NCBI GenBank assembly: GCA_900544025.1
Contig: UQTM01000034.1
Coordinates: forward strand, 1 to 33,614
Length of the DNA: 33,614 nt
Direction: 5' to 3'
From: an uncultured Odoribacter sp.
GTDB lineage: Bacteria > Bacteroidota > Bacteroidia > Bacteroidales > Marinifilaceae
Of this stretch, positions 6,590 to 15,878 are shown piece after piece. Position numbers and translations under genes: made by a program. Numbering within the stretch: position 1 is the stretch's first letter; each line of letters starts with the position of its first letter. Below the pieces are notes generated by a model. It was not told the DNA's origin, did no database searches, and saw nothing but the letters and a program-made list of their open reading frames with translations.

Positions 6590-8869
6590 ATGAAGAAAAG
6601 TGCTTTGGCTCTATTACTGGCTGTTTTGTGTATGGCCTGTTCGGACCGTTTGAAAACTCGAAGTTCGGCTCATGATTTGCAATTTAAAGAATTGGCTAAA
6701 ACCTGGGATGAAGGCATCCCGTTAGGGAACGGGGTGATCGGGGCATTGGTGTGGCAAAAAGATTCGGCGTTGAGGATGTCGTTAGACCGGATCGATCTAT
6801 GGGATTTGCGGCCGAACGACAGTCTTTCCGGCGAGAATAACCGTTTTAAATGGGTATATGAACAACGGATAAAAGGCGATTATGCAAAGGTGCAGCGAAA
6901 GTTTGATGCACCTTACGACAGATTGCCTGCGCCTTCCAAGATTCCGGGGGCAGGGATAGAGTTTGATCTGGCCGGGCTGGGACAGGTGGAGCGGGTACAT
7001 CTTTATTTAAATGATGCCTTATGTGAGGTGGATTGGAAAGACGGCGTGCGGATGCAAAGTTTTGTACATGCCACAAAGCCTGTGGGGTGGTTTCGATTTG
7101 AAAACGTGAAAGAAGGGTTTATTCCCCGGCTTGTTCCTCCGGTTTATGCGGAAGGTGAGGCAGGGGAGGATTCAGGCCCGGTGTCCGGATTGGATCTCCG
7201 CCGTTTGGGATATAAGCAGGGAGAAGTGAAGCAGGGAAAGAACAGTTTGGTTTATCACCAGAAAGGTTGGGGCGATTTCTTTTATGAAGTGGCTGTAAAA
7301 TGGGAATATAGCGGAGATGTCCTTACGGGGGTGTGGAGTGTTGCTTCGTCTTTGTCCGGAGAAAATGCAGAAATTCTGGCGGACAATGCTTTACAGCAGG
7401 GAATCGGTCAGGAATATGTATCTCATCTGGGTTTTTGGAATTATTTCTGGAAACAATCGGGAATCTCTTTACCCGATACCGTATTGGAAAAACAATATTA
7501 TAACGAACTTTATAAATTCGGCTCTGTGGCGAGGGAAAACTCATACCCGATTTCTTTGCAGGCGGTGTGGACTGCAGATAATGGAAACTTGCCTCCCTGG
7601 AAAGGGGATTATCACCATGACCTGAATACACAGTTAAGCTATTGGCCTGCCTATACGGGTAATTACCTGAAAGAGGGAGAGGGGTATCTGAATACACTTT
7701 GGGCGCAGAAAGAAACTAATAAGCGTTATACCCGCCGATATTTTGAAGTGGACGGGCTGAATGTGCCGGGAGTGGCGACTTTGACCGGAGAGCCTATGGG
7801 CGGCTGGATCCAATATGCAATGTCGCCGACGGTTTCCGCCTGGCTGGCACAACATTTTTATTTGCATTGGCAATATTCCCGTGACCGGGATTTTTTGCTT
7901 GACCGGGCTTATCCTTATTTGAAAGAGGTGGCTGTCTTTTTAGAGCAATTCACAGAGAAGGGACAGGACGGTAAAAGGCGGCTGCCTTTGAGTTCCAGTC
8001 CTGAGATCAGGGATAACAGCCGGGAAGCCTGGTTCACGGAAATGACGAATTACGATTTGGCTTTGGTAAAATTTGCTTTTACTGCGGCTTCGGAATTGGC
8101 CGGCGAAGCCGGGCAAAAAGAGGAGGCCGCTCATTGGGCGGAACTGGCGGGAGAATTTCCCGATTACAGCCTCGAGAGAAACGGGGCGATGATGTTTGCG
8201 CCGGGAGCTCCCTACCGGGGATCGCACCGCCACTTTTCGAATGCAATGGCTATTCATCCTTTGGGTTTGATCGATTGGAGTAAAGGGGAACGGGACAGGC
8301 AGATTATCAGGGCTACAATAGGTAATTTTGACAAATACGGGCCTGACTACTGGACGGGGTATTCGTATAGCTGGCTGGGAAATATGAAGGCGAGGGCATT
8401 CGACGGTGAAGGGGCCGCCGAGGCTTTGAGGATATTTGCGGAGTGTTTTTGTTTGAAGAATACTTTTCATGCTAACGGAGACCAGTCGAAAAGCGGAAAA
8501 TCCCGTTTCACTTACCGCCCTTTTACTTTGGAGGGGAATTTCGCTTTTGCTGCCGGGATACAGGAAATGCTGATTCAAAGCCACTCCGGAGTGATCCGTT
8601 TGTTTCCCGCGATTCCAAAGGACTGGAAAGATGTTTCTTTCCGGCAGCTCAGAACGTATGGGGCGTTTTTGATATCTGCCGGGATGAAGGGCGGTAGAAT
8701 GCAGGAAGTGACCATCCGCTCGGAAAAAGGCGGAATATTGAAAATGTATTCTCCGTTTATCCGGGAATCGTTCAAGGTTTCGGGGAATAGTAAAGAGTTT
8801 AAGAATGAAGGGAATATATTGGAAATTCCGACAGAAGCGGGCGAAGTTATCCATCTCGTGAGGGAATGA
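6590..8869 (+). CDS. GH95-like glycoside hydrolase, secreted lipoprotein
   Basis: 759 residues. The N-terminus is a lipoprotein signal (lipobox-like LCMAC, Cys17), so it should be anchored in a cell-envelope membrane. GH95 features are the N-terminal IPLGNGVIGALVW, then an (alpha/alpha)6 region with LPPWKGDYHHDLNTQLSYWPA, SSSPEI and FTLEGNFAFAAGIQEML. GH95 enzymes remove alpha-1,2-L-fucose or alpha-L-galactose by inversion. By eye, the family's two Asn (N-x-N before the E/Q-M-N-Y-W block) are D344 and N346 here, the general acid Glu is kept as E472, and the conserved Asp of F-Q-I-D-x-N-F-G is E648. Specificity may therefore differ from known fucosidases. It is followed after 48 bp by the GH36 gene. 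Overall length is close to that of GH95. Confidence 0.8.
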   Translation: MKKSALALLLAVLCMACSDRLKTRSSAHDLQFKELAKTWDEGIPLGNGVIGALVWQKDSALRMSLDRIDLWDLRPNDSLSGENNRFKWVYEQRIKGDYAKVQRKFDAPYDRLPAPSKIPGAGIEFDLAGLGQVERVHLYLNDALCEVDWKDGVRMQSFVHATKPVGWFRFENVKEGFIPRLVPPVYAEGEAGEDSGPVSGLDLRRLGYKQGEVKQGKNSLVYHQKGWGDFFYEVAVKWEYSGDVLTGVWSVASSLSGENAEILADNALQQGIGQEYVSHLGFWNYFWKQSGISLPDTVLEKQYYNELYKFGSVARENSYPISLQAVWTADNGNLPPWKGDYHHDLNTQLSYWPAYTGNYLKEGEGYLNTLWAQKETNKRYTRRYFEVDGLNVPGVATLTGEPMGGWIQYAMSPTVSAWLAQHFYLHWQYSRDRDFLLDRAYPYLKEVAVFLEQFTEKGQDGKRRLPLSSSPEIRDNSREAWFTEMTNYDLALVKFAFTAASELAGEAGQKEEAAHWAELAGEFPDYSLERNGAMMFAPGAPYRGSHRHFSNAMAIHPLGLIDWSKGERDRQIIRATIGNFDKYGPDYWTGYSYSWLGNMKARAFDGEGAAEALRIFAECFCLKNTFHANGDQSKSGKSRFTYRPFTLEGNFAFAAGIQEMLIQSHSGVIRLFPAIPKDWKDVSFRQLRTYGAFLISAGMKGGRMQEVTIRSEKGGILKMYSPFIRESFKVSGNSKEFKNEGNILEIPTEAGEVIHLVRE

Positions 8870-8917
8870 GGCCGGAAGCTGCTTAAGCACGATATTAGAA
8901 TATAAATTGAATGAAAT

Positions 8918-11515
8918 ATGAATAGGATGAAATTATTATTTTGTGTTTTGTGTACGGCCTGTTTTGCATTGGGTGCTACGGGACAGGGGACGTTTCCGGT
9001 GTCTTCCTTGAATTTACGCATGATGTCTGCCGGCTTCGGCAATGTCAGGGCGAATGTGGCGAGTTCCGGCAAGCCGATTACATTGCAAGGAAAACAATAC
9101 AAAGGGGTAGGTACGCATGCCGAGAGTAAAATGTTGATAAAACTGGATGGAAAAGGAAACCGTTTTACGGCTCTGGTGGGAGTGGACGATGCTGCCGGAG
9201 GCCCCGGAACGGTGGTATTCAGGGTGGTAGGAGATGGGAAGGAGTTGTTCAATTCCGGAGTTATGAAATGTGGCGACCGTCCGAAAAAAGTGGATGTCAA
9301 ACTGAAGGGGATAGACCGGCTGATGCTGGAGGCTTTACCGACTGCCGACGGAAAGAATTTCGATCATGCCGACTGGGCTGAGGCCGAAATTACGATGAAC
9401 GAAGGGAAACCCCTGGCGATTCCCGATTGCGAACTCGTGACGGTATCGACAGAGGGACTCGATTTAGTGTTCCGGGTGGATAAAAAAGGAAATTTCTTCC
9501 AGCAGTATTTCGGAGAACGCGGAGGACTGGAAAAGATATTCGGCAGAGGAACTCCGAAAGATCAGGCATACCCGACGATCAATAGTAATAGTGAATATAC
9601 GTATTGGGGGGAACCGGCTTTGCATGTGTTGCATGCCGACGGGCACATGAGCACGGTGTTGAAGTTTCAGGGGGTGAAGACGGAAGAGGTTTCTCCGGGA
9701 GTCTGGCTGACCAGAGTGACGTTGAAAGATCCGAATTATGAGTTTTATACAGACCTGTGCTATCAAAGTTTCGGGAAAACCGACGTCATTCAGCAATGGT
9801 CGGAAATCTATCATCAGGAAAGCAAGCCGGTGATTCTGAAGAATTTTGCATCGGCAGCTCTGGCATTTCATTCCGGGGAATATTGGCTGACACAGTTTAC
9901 CGGGGAATGGGCCAACGAATTTCGGGTGGATGAGATCAAGCTGGAAAAAGGATCTAAAGTGCTCGAGAATAAATGGGGAATTACCAGTTCCAACGGGCGG
10001 CAGCAGCATTTTATGATTTCGCTCGACGGAAAGCCTTCGGAAAATACGGGACGTGTTGTTGCCGCTTCGCTGGCATGGTCGGGAAATTATAAATTGAAAT
10101 TCGAAGTGGACGGACAGGGACGCCTGACGGCATTTGCCGGAATGAATTCCTGGGCGTCGGATTATACGCTGGAAGCCGGAAAGCGTTTCGTTACCCCTCG
10201 CCTGATCTATACTTACAGTGCCAACGGAAAGGGACAGGCAAGCCGGAATCTGCATCACTGGGCTATCGAGTACGGGATCAGGGACGGTAAAACTCCTTTG
10301 CGGACTATTTTTAATAACTGGGAAGCTACGGGAATGAATACTGCGGATTCTAAAATAGTGCCTTTCTTTAAACCGGCCCACGATCTGGGCTTCGAGTTGT
10401 TCCTGCTGGACGACGGGTGGTTCGGATTGCCTGATAAAGCCAGAGTGCTGGGGGAATGGGAACCGACCCCGCTGATGCATCCCGATGGATTGAAAGTGTT
10501 GATAACGGAATCCGGAAAGGCGGGGATCGACTTCGGGCTTTGGGTGGAGATGGAAATGGCGAATCCGGATGCCCGTTTAGTAAAAGAACACCCGGAATGG
10601 CTATTGTGTGAACCGAACCGGGAGAAACATTTGCAGCGCGGACAATATGTGCTCGACCTGGCAAATCCGGAAGTACAGAAATTTTGCATAGAAGCTTTTG
10701 ATAAAATATTGCGGGATAATCCCGGAATATCCTTTGTGAAATGGGATTGTAACAGCCCCTTTCATAATCCGTATTCCCATTATTTAGGAAATAACCAGCA
10801 ACACCTTTGGATAGAATACACGAAAGGCCTGTATCATGTTTTTAGTGAAGCGGCGCGCTTGCATCCGGATTTGCAGATGATGCTTTGTTCTGCCGGAGGA
10901 GCACGTTCGGATTACGGGGCTATGCGGTATTTCCACGAGTTTTGGGCAAGCGATAATACCACCCCTTTAAGCCGGGTATATATTCAATGGGGATATTCCC
11001 ATATATTTCCCTCGAAAGCGGTAGGGGCGCATGTCACACATATGGGACGCCAGCCGTTTAAGTTTGCTTTTGACGTAGCTATGAGCGGTTGCCTGGGAAT
11101 GGACGCCGATCCGACTAAAATGAACGGGGAGGAAAAGAAAATCACCAAACGCTCGGTCGAACTGTATAAAACAAGATTACGGAATACGGTGCAATTCGGC
11201 GATCTCTACCGTTTGATGTCGCCTTATGAAACTTCCCGTGCTTCCCTGATGTATGTGGAACCGGAGAAGAAGGCTAAAGCCGTATTGTTCGTTTATCAGG
11301 TGAAGGATGCCGGGGACGATTGCGTGGTACGCCCGGAAGGATTGGATGCCGGAAAACAATACAGGATCGAGGAAGTGAATATCGATTCCCCGGAAAAAGC
11401 CGCTTGCCGGGAAAATGGGAAAATAATGTCGGGAGAAGAATTGATGAAACAGGGATTGAAATTTTCCTGCAAGAAAAGATTCGACAGTGCGGTAATTTGT
11501 CTGGATATGCAATAA
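8918..11515 (+). CDS. NPCBM-GH36 alpha-galactosidase, exported
   Basis: 865 residues. A signal peptide (about 1-22) is followed by an NPCBM-type beta-sandwich (about 25-165, GKQYKGVGTHAESKMLIKLDGK), then a GH36/melibiase part. The TIM barrel runs from about 465 (FNNWEATGMN, LFLLDDGWFG), the retaining nucleophile is D610 in FVKWDCN, and the acid/base is D679 in FWASDNTTP. It should release terminal alpha-galactose from oligosaccharides or host glycans in the periplasm or at the surface. The N-terminus also has a weak lipobox (CTAC), so lipid anchoring is possible. It is co-directional with the GH95-like gene and probably in one operon. NPCBM domains bind sugars, often galactose-type, in other enzymes. 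Confidence 0.92.
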   Translation: MNRMKLLFCVLCTACFALGATGQGTFPVSSLNLRMMSAGFGNVRANVASSGKPITLQGKQYKGVGTHAESKMLIKLDGKGNRFTALVGVDDAAGGPGTVVFRVVGDGKELFNSGVMKCGDRPKKVDVKLKGIDRLMLEALPTADGKNFDHADWAEAEITMNEGKPLAIPDCELVTVSTEGLDLVFRVDKKGNFFQQYFGERGGLEKIFGRGTPKDQAYPTINSNSEYTYWGEPALHVLHADGHMSTVLKFQGVKTEEVSPGVWLTRVTLKDPNYEFYTDLCYQSFGKTDVIQQWSEIYHQESKPVILKNFASAALAFHSGEYWLTQFTGEWANEFRVDEIKLEKGSKVLENKWGITSSNGRQQHFMISLDGKPSENTGRVVAASLAWSGNYKLKFEVDGQGRLTAFAGMNSWASDYTLEAGKRFVTPRLIYTYSANGKGQASRNLHHWAIEYGIRDGKTPLRTIFNNWEATGMNTADSKIVPFFKPAHDLGFELFLLDDGWFGLPDKARVLGEWEPTPLMHPDGLKVLITESGKAGIDFGLWVEMEMANPDARLVKEHPEWLLCEPNREKHLQRGQYVLDLANPEVQKFCIEAFDKILRDNPGISFVKWDCNSPFHNPYSHYLGNNQQHLWIEYTKGLYHVFSEAARLHPDLQMMLCSAGGARSDYGAMRYFHEFWASDNTTPLSRVYIQWGYSHIFPSKAVGAHVTHMGRQPFKFAFDVAMSGCLGMDADPTKMNGEEKKITKRSVELYKTRLRNTVQFGDLYRLMSPYETSRASLMYVEPEKKAKAVLFVYQVKDAGDDCVVRPEGLDAGKQYRIEEVNIDSPEKAACRENGKIMSGEELMKQGLKFSCKKRFDSAVICLDMQ

Positions 11516-11603
11516 AGGCATACGGCGTATTTTATTATACGGATGTGACGGTTATCTTTTTGCTGTTACCGATCCTGTACATATAACATATTTGAATGTA
11601 GAT

Positions 11604-11635
11604 CAGGGCATACGGTCGTTGGGCCGTATGCCCTG
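11604..11635. terminator. Perfect 12-bp hairpin downstream of the GH36 gene
   Basis: CAGGGCATACGG and CCGTATGCCCTG form a perfect GC-rich stem with an 8-nt loop, 88 bp after the GH36 stop. No T-tract follows, so it may be a terminator lacking a U-run, an mRNA-end stabiliser or a processing site. The core GGCATACGG is also present just after the stop codon (11518-11526). Confidence 0.5.
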
Positions 11636-11994
11636 TTCGGTTATAGAGAGATCAGAATGAGAAAAAGTTTTACGAAACCTGAGAAAAAGGGGGCTTACCT
11701 GCTTGCCGCCGACATGAATCGTATGGAAAAATCCGCTTTTGTTTATATTGTGATTCCTTTCGCTATCGGGAAAAATAAATTTTAACCCGGTAGCGGCTTT
11801 CTATTCATGACCGGAGAGAAGGACATTAAAATAATGTTAAGTTATATTTTTGAAGCTGTTGAAAGAGAATAAGATGGTAGTATCGTAACTGAAATTGCCC
11901 ATTAATGGGGAGATCAAAGCAAGGGTATTTTGATTAACTTTGTAAAGAACAAATCTTTTCGATAGACGTAAAGATGAACGTATTTATATAAGTT
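11636..11994. other. Intergenic stretch before the copper operon
   Basis: No convincing gene. A 42-codon frame at 11657-11785 (plus strand) opens with ATG, but has no family resemblance, and I do not call it. The right end carries the copA promoter region with a 12-bp palindrome (listed separately). Confidence 0.5.
11898..11942 (+). promoter_or_regulatory. Candidate copA promoter with palindromic operator
   Basis: TAACTTTG (11935-11942) fits the TAnnTTTG -7 box. The perfect 12-bp palindrome CCCATTAATGGG (11898-11909) is centred about 43 bp upstream of the expected start of transcription, just upstream of the -33 region, where an activator or a repressor could act. No metal-responsive regulator gene is in the window. 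Confidence 0.45.
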
Positions 11995-14217
11995 ATGATA
12001 AAAGATTCAGAAAAGAAAGACATATTTTATGTGATCGGTATGAGTTGTGCCGGTTGCGCGCTATCCGTCGAAAGTACGCTGGCGGCACGGGAAGGGGTGA
12101 AAGAGGCAAAAGTAAATTTCGCCTCTTCGACTGTAATGGTCGTTTATGATGAAAATAAAGTTATTCCTGCCGACTTGCAAAAAGCGGTGCAGTCTGCCGG
12201 ATACGATCTGATCATAGAGGAGGAAGAAGAAAATCAGGCAGAAAAGTTACAGCAGGAAGAATATCTGAAATTGAAACGGAAAACCATAGGAGCGATCTTA
12301 TTGGCTTTGCCTGTATTTATTATCGGAATGTTCTTTATGCACATGCCTTATGGCGACTGGATCATGCTGGTATTTACCGTTCCCGTGCTTACTGTTTTCG
12401 GACGGGACTTTTTTAAGAATGCCTGGCGGCAATTAAAGCATGGAAGAGCGAATATGGACACGTTGGTCGCTGTGAGTACCGGAATCGCTTTTTTGTTTAG
12501 TCTTTTCAATACGCTGTATCCGGAGTTTTGGACGAATAAAGGGCTGGAGGCTCATGTTTATTATGAAGCGGTAGCTGTTATCGTTGCATTGATTTTATTG
12601 GGCAGGTTATTGGAAAGCCGGGCGAAAGCGAATACTTCCACAGCCATACGTAAACTGATCGGCTTGCAGCCCAAGACCGTGATCCGGGTATGGGACGACG
12701 GGACAGAACAGGAAATTCCGATCAAGGCCGTACAGGAAGGGGATGTGCTGGTGGTGAAACCGGGGGATAAAATTCCGGTGGACGGAACGGTGCAGGAAGG
12801 GGTATCTTTTGTGGATGAAAGTATGATAACGGGGGAACCTGTTCCTGTCGAGAAAATTTCAGGCACGCATGTGTATGCGGGTACGATCAATCAAAAAGGA
12901 AGCTTTCGCTTTATGGCGGAGAAAGTCGGAAGCGAGACCGTGCTGGCACAGATCATTAAAATGGTACAGCAAGCCCAGGGAAGTAAGGCTCCGGTACAAC
13001 GATTGGTGGATAAGATTGCAGGAATATTCGTTCCGGTGGTGATAGGAATAGCTGTTATCACTTTTATAGGCTGGATGCTTGCGGGTGGAGAGTTGGCTTT
13101 TACCCATGCTTTATTGACTTCCGTAACGGTGCTGGTGATTGCCTGCCCCTGCGCTTTGGGATTGGCAACCCCGACGGCGGTGATGGTGGGAATCGGTAAA
13201 GGAGCTGAAAACAATATTTTGATTAAAGATGCGGAGAGCCTTGAGCGATTGCACAAAGTGACGGCGATTGTTTTGGATAAGACCGGAACGATAACGGAAG
13301 GGAAACCGGAAGTGACCGATATATTTTGGAATCCTGAAATAGAAATAACGGAATTTATGCCTGTGTTGCTGCATATCGAAAGCCGGTCGGAACATCCGCT
13401 TGCCGATGCCGTCGTGCAGCATTTGGCGGGTCTCGGAGTGATATCTTCGTTGTCGGGCACTTTTGAAAGCATTACGGGGCAGGGCGTAAAAGGCGAGATA
13501 GAAGGGAATGTGTATCTGGTGGGGAATCGCCGGTTGCTGGAGGGTAACGGAATCCCGCTAAGCGACGAAGAATCGGAGCGGGCCGATGCTTTACAGGTTA
13601 CCGGAAAAACGGTTGTTTATTTTGCTGGTTCCGGACGAATGATTGCGATGATTGCTATCGCCGACCGGATAAAGGAGAATTCGATACAGGCAATTGCGCG
13701 CTTGCAGAATGCCGGGATTGATGTTTATATGCTGACCGGCGATAACGCGATTACAGCAAGGGCGGTTGCCGATACCGTAGGGGTAAAACATTTTAAAGCG
13801 GAAGTGATGCCCTCGGATAAAGCGGATTTTGTGAAAGAATTGCAGCAAGCCGGAAAAGTAGTCGCCATGGTGGGGGACGGGATAAACGATTCCCAGGCTT
13901 TGGCGCAGTCCGATGTGAGCATTGCCATGGGAAAAGGCTCCGATATTGCCATCGATGTGGCTAAGATTACACTGATCACCTCCGATCTGAATGCCATTCC
14001 GAAGGCTTTCGAATTATCCCGGCAAACAGTCGCTGCAATCCGGCAGAATTTATTTTGGGCCTTTATTTATAATGTGATAGGCATTCCATTGGCTGCGGGG
14101 GTATTATATCCCTGCTGCGGCTTTCTGCTCAATCCGATGATTGCAGCTGCGGCAATGGCTGCCAGTTCCGTATCGGTGGTTAGCAATAGTTTGAGAATAA
14201 AAAGAAAAAGGATTTAA
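11995..14217 (+). CDS. copA: Copper-exporting P1B-type ATPase
   Basis: 740 residues. An N-terminal heavy-metal-associated domain has the metal-binding motif MSCAGC (C18, C21). The membrane metal motif is CPC (C384-P385-C386 in ACPCALGLATP), the phosphorylated Asp is D428 in DKTGT, and the family SEHPLA and GDGIND motifs follow. The last two helices contain a YN pair (FIYNVIG) and MAASS, which are features of Cu(I)-transporting P1B-1 ATPases. Using ATP, it pumps Cu(I) (or Ag(I)) out of the cytoplasm. Eight membrane segments are expected. It is followed by a small CxxC metal-binding protein gene after 84 bp, fitting a copper-handling operon. ATG 11995 is the only sensible start. Confidence 0.95.
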   Translation: MIKDSEKKDIFYVIGMSCAGCALSVESTLAAREGVKEAKVNFASSTVMVVYDENKVIPADLQKAVQSAGYDLIIEEEEENQAEKLQQEEYLKLKRKTIGAILLALPVFIIGMFFMHMPYGDWIMLVFTVPVLTVFGRDFFKNAWRQLKHGRANMDTLVAVSTGIAFLFSLFNTLYPEFWTNKGLEAHVYYEAVAVIVALILLGRLLESRAKANTSTAIRKLIGLQPKTVIRVWDDGTEQEIPIKAVQEGDVLVVKPGDKIPVDGTVQEGVSFVDESMITGEPVPVEKISGTHVYAGTINQKGSFRFMAEKVGSETVLAQIIKMVQQAQGSKAPVQRLVDKIAGIFVPVVIGIAVITFIGWMLAGGELAFTHALLTSVTVLVIACPCALGLATPTAVMVGIGKGAENNILIKDAESLERLHKVTAIVLDKTGTITEGKPEVTDIFWNPEIEITEFMPVLLHIESRSEHPLADAVVQHLAGLGVISSLSGTFESITGQGVKGEIEGNVYLVGNRRLLEGNGIPLSDEESERADALQVTGKTVVYFAGSGRMIAMIAIADRIKENSIQAIARLQNAGIDVYMLTGDNAITARAVADTVGVKHFKAEVMPSDKADFVKELQQAGKVVAMVGDGINDSQALAQSDVSIAMGKGSDIAIDVAKITLITSDLNAIPKAFELSRQTVAAIRQNLFWAFIYNVIGIPLAAGVLYPCCGFLLNPMIAAAAMAASSVSVVSNSLRIKRKRI

Positions 14218-14301
14218 AGCAAGGACAACGGAGACGGGCGATGTGTAACATTTAACAGATAAAAGCCGTTGGAAGTAATATAAATACATAAGTGAAAGAA
14301 T

Positions 14302-14526
14302 ATGAACAAGAGAACATTAAAATTTAAGACCAACTTGAAATGCGGAAATTGTGTAGCAAAAGTAAAACCACAGTTAGACGAAGCCAAAGAAATCGTAGAA
14401 TGGTCTATCGACCTGAAAGATCCGGAACGGATTTTAACGGTGGAACTGGAAGAGACCGGGGATGCTGCCGGAATTGAAAAAATTCTTGCCGATGCGGGTT
14501 ATAAGGCGACACTATGCCCTGAATAA
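14302..14526 (+). CDS. Small heavy-metal-associated (CopZ-like) protein
   Basis: 74 residues that form one HMA-type ferredoxin-like fold: beta strand KFKTNLKC, metal loop CGNC (C-x2-C), helix, then LTVELEETGD and a C-terminal ILADAGYKATL, the usual end of this fold. Such proteins carry Cu(I) and hand it to a CopA-type pump. The loop lacks the Met of the canonical MxCxxC. A central segment (VEWSIDLKDPERIL) matches the second strand of the fold. Its position directly after copA makes copper chaperoning the most likely role; other soft metals cannot be excluded. Confidence 0.85.
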   Translation: MNKRTLKFKTNLKCGNCVAKVKPQLDEAKEIVEWSIDLKDPERILTVELEETGDAAGIEKILADAGYKATLCPE

Positions 14527-14563
14527 AGAATAACAACAAACTAACCAATAAAACAACTAAGCT

Positions 14564-14914
14564 ATGGACGATAAGGAAAATGTAAAAAGAGAGGCTGACG
14601 AAAAACAGTGTGGATGCGGAAAGGCAGGAAAAAGTCAGTCTTTAAAAAATGATGAAACCAATCCGGACGATATTGTCGGGGCATCGAACTACGAACGGGC
14701 AGAAGCCGACCAGTCGAAAGGCATTTTTGCCAAACAAACTTCTGCTTATAATAAAGCGATGGACGAGATCATCGATAACGACGATGAAAATGCCAAGGAT
14801 AATTTGTCGGATTATATGGATGAGTTGAAGGAAGAATCTGAAAATGTTGGCCGGCCTTCTTCTATGACTGAAAAAGAGTGGGAGGCGGATATGCGGAAAA
14901 AGCAGAAGAAATAA
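14564..14914 (+). CDS. Unknown small, highly charged protein in the copper operon
   Basis: 116 residues; I do not recognise the family. It is hydrophilic, with no signal peptide or membrane segment, about half charged residues, and a net acidic middle (IIDNDDENAKDN). Near the start is CGCG, the only two cysteines, which with the location 37 bp after the CopZ-like gene suggests metal binding. The C-terminus has MTEKEWEADMRKKQKK. The composition suggests disorder with some helix. A terminator lies about 85 bp downstream, so this is the last gene of the operon. The role is open. Confidence 0.7.
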   Translation: MDDKENVKREADEKQCGCGKAGKSQSLKNDETNPDDIVGASNYERAEADQSKGIFAKQTSAYNKAMDEIIDNDDENAKDNLSDYMDELKEESENVGRPSSMTEKEWEADMRKKQKK

Positions 14915-14999
14915 AATGGGAAACCGTTTTATAGAAAGGAGCTTTAAGACGATTAGCTTATTTGGCTAAAATCGAACGATTTGAAATTCATTTAGAATG

Positions 15000-15026
15000 A
15001 GCCCGGTGTTTCCGGGCTTATTTTTT
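15000..15026 (+). terminator. Terminator of the copper operon
   Basis: AGCCCGG and CCGGGCT form a 7-bp GC stem with a 5-nt loop, followed by TATTTTTT. Confidence 0.85.
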
Positions 15027-15046
15027 GCCGGTATTTATTGTAATGG

Positions 15047-15076
15047 CAGGCAGGAGGCATGTTTCTGCCTGTTTTT
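15047..15076 (+). terminator. Second hairpin with T-run behind the copper operon
   Basis: CAGGCAG (15047-15053) and CTGCCTG (15065-15071) are followed by five T. It is a back-up terminator or one acting on read-through. Confidence 0.55.
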
Positions 15077-15166
15077 AATTAGGAAGCTAAACATGGCAGA
15101 AAGTATATGTTGAGTTTTAAAAGTTGAATTTTGTGGCAGGCTTGCTGAATTGCTTATGAAGAGGGA

Positions 15167-15406
15167 TTACATATTTGAATTTATCAGCAGGATAATAAAA
15201 GTGAAGATCGCGCCGACACAGGCAATAGTCACGAGAAGAGACGGTTGCCAGATGGACTTATCTTTTCGATAAAGACCGATAGCAAAACCGATGATTCCGC
15301 ATAATAAAAGCGAAATGACTATTCCGAAGATTCCCTGTACGGCAAAGCCTATAATCAGAATAACTGTAAATAGGGTGATCAATTTCTTTTTCATACTGGC
15401 TTTCAT
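15167..15406 (-). CDS. Small hydrophobic membrane protein, unknown function
   Basis: 79 residues with two long hydrophobic stretches (about 9-45, probably two helices, and 56-76) separated by a charged loop GLYRKDKSIW. No family is recognised. A second in-frame ATG four codons on (MKKKL, start at 15394) may be the true start. On the minus strand a TATATTTG box (15472-15465) fits a -7 element about 60 bp upstream. It stands alone between convergent copper-operon terminators and the divergent GH109 gene. Its length and clear membrane pattern make a real gene likely. Confidence 0.6.
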   Translation of the reverse strand: MKASMKKKLITLFTVILIIGFAVQGIFGIVISLLLCGIIGFAIGLYRKDKSIWQPSLLVTIACVGAIFTFIILLINSNM

Positions 15407-15878
15407 TAATACCTTACCCGTGAATAAACCTGAGTTGTTTGGATTGAAATATTAGGATGTATTGCAAATATATAAAATCTATTGATAAACAATGGATAAT
15501 GAATAATCGATTTTAATGATATTTTGTATTTCTCTATATATAAGTATAAAGTTTATAATTATCTTTGTACTTATGAGGCGTCGGAAAATGGCTTGCGTGG
15601 CGAATGTGTGATTCAGTAAATGGGCCGATGAAAAAACAGTAGTGAAAAAAATCAGTCTAATTTATTGTTTTATTTGTGGTTAGATAGATTATTATGTAAT
15701 TGAAAAATGCCGGAACTGCCTGATATAAAGTGAAACTTGGGATTGCATAAGTTTTAAATCTTTATAAAAAAATTTAGATAGGCTTGTTGGTTGAATAAAA
15801 AAATAATATATCTTTAACCCCGCAAACGGTTGTATTTTATCGTGTGAATAAATTTATAAATAACAAAAACAATTTACT
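15407..15878. other. Intergenic region between the small membrane protein and the GH109 gene
   Basis: AT-rich. It holds the minus-strand -7 box at 15465-15472, a plus-strand TATCTTTG at 15560-15567 followed only by a 12-codon frame, and a likely promoter for the GH109 gene at 15786-15816. No gene is called. Confidence 0.5.
15786..15816 (+). promoter_or_regulatory. Candidate promoter of the GH109 gene
   Basis: GTTG (15786-15789), 19 bp, then TATCTTTA (15809-15816): one mismatch in each half of the TTTG-N19-TAnnTTTG consensus. It would give a leader of about 55 nt. Confidence 0.45.

Noticed and set aside
7940..8890. 316-codon open frame antisense to the GH95-like gene
   Set aside because: It is opposite a well-supported enzyme gene, has no domain pattern, and is explained by the codon use of the plus strand. 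The same applies to the 338-codon frame at 9464-10480.
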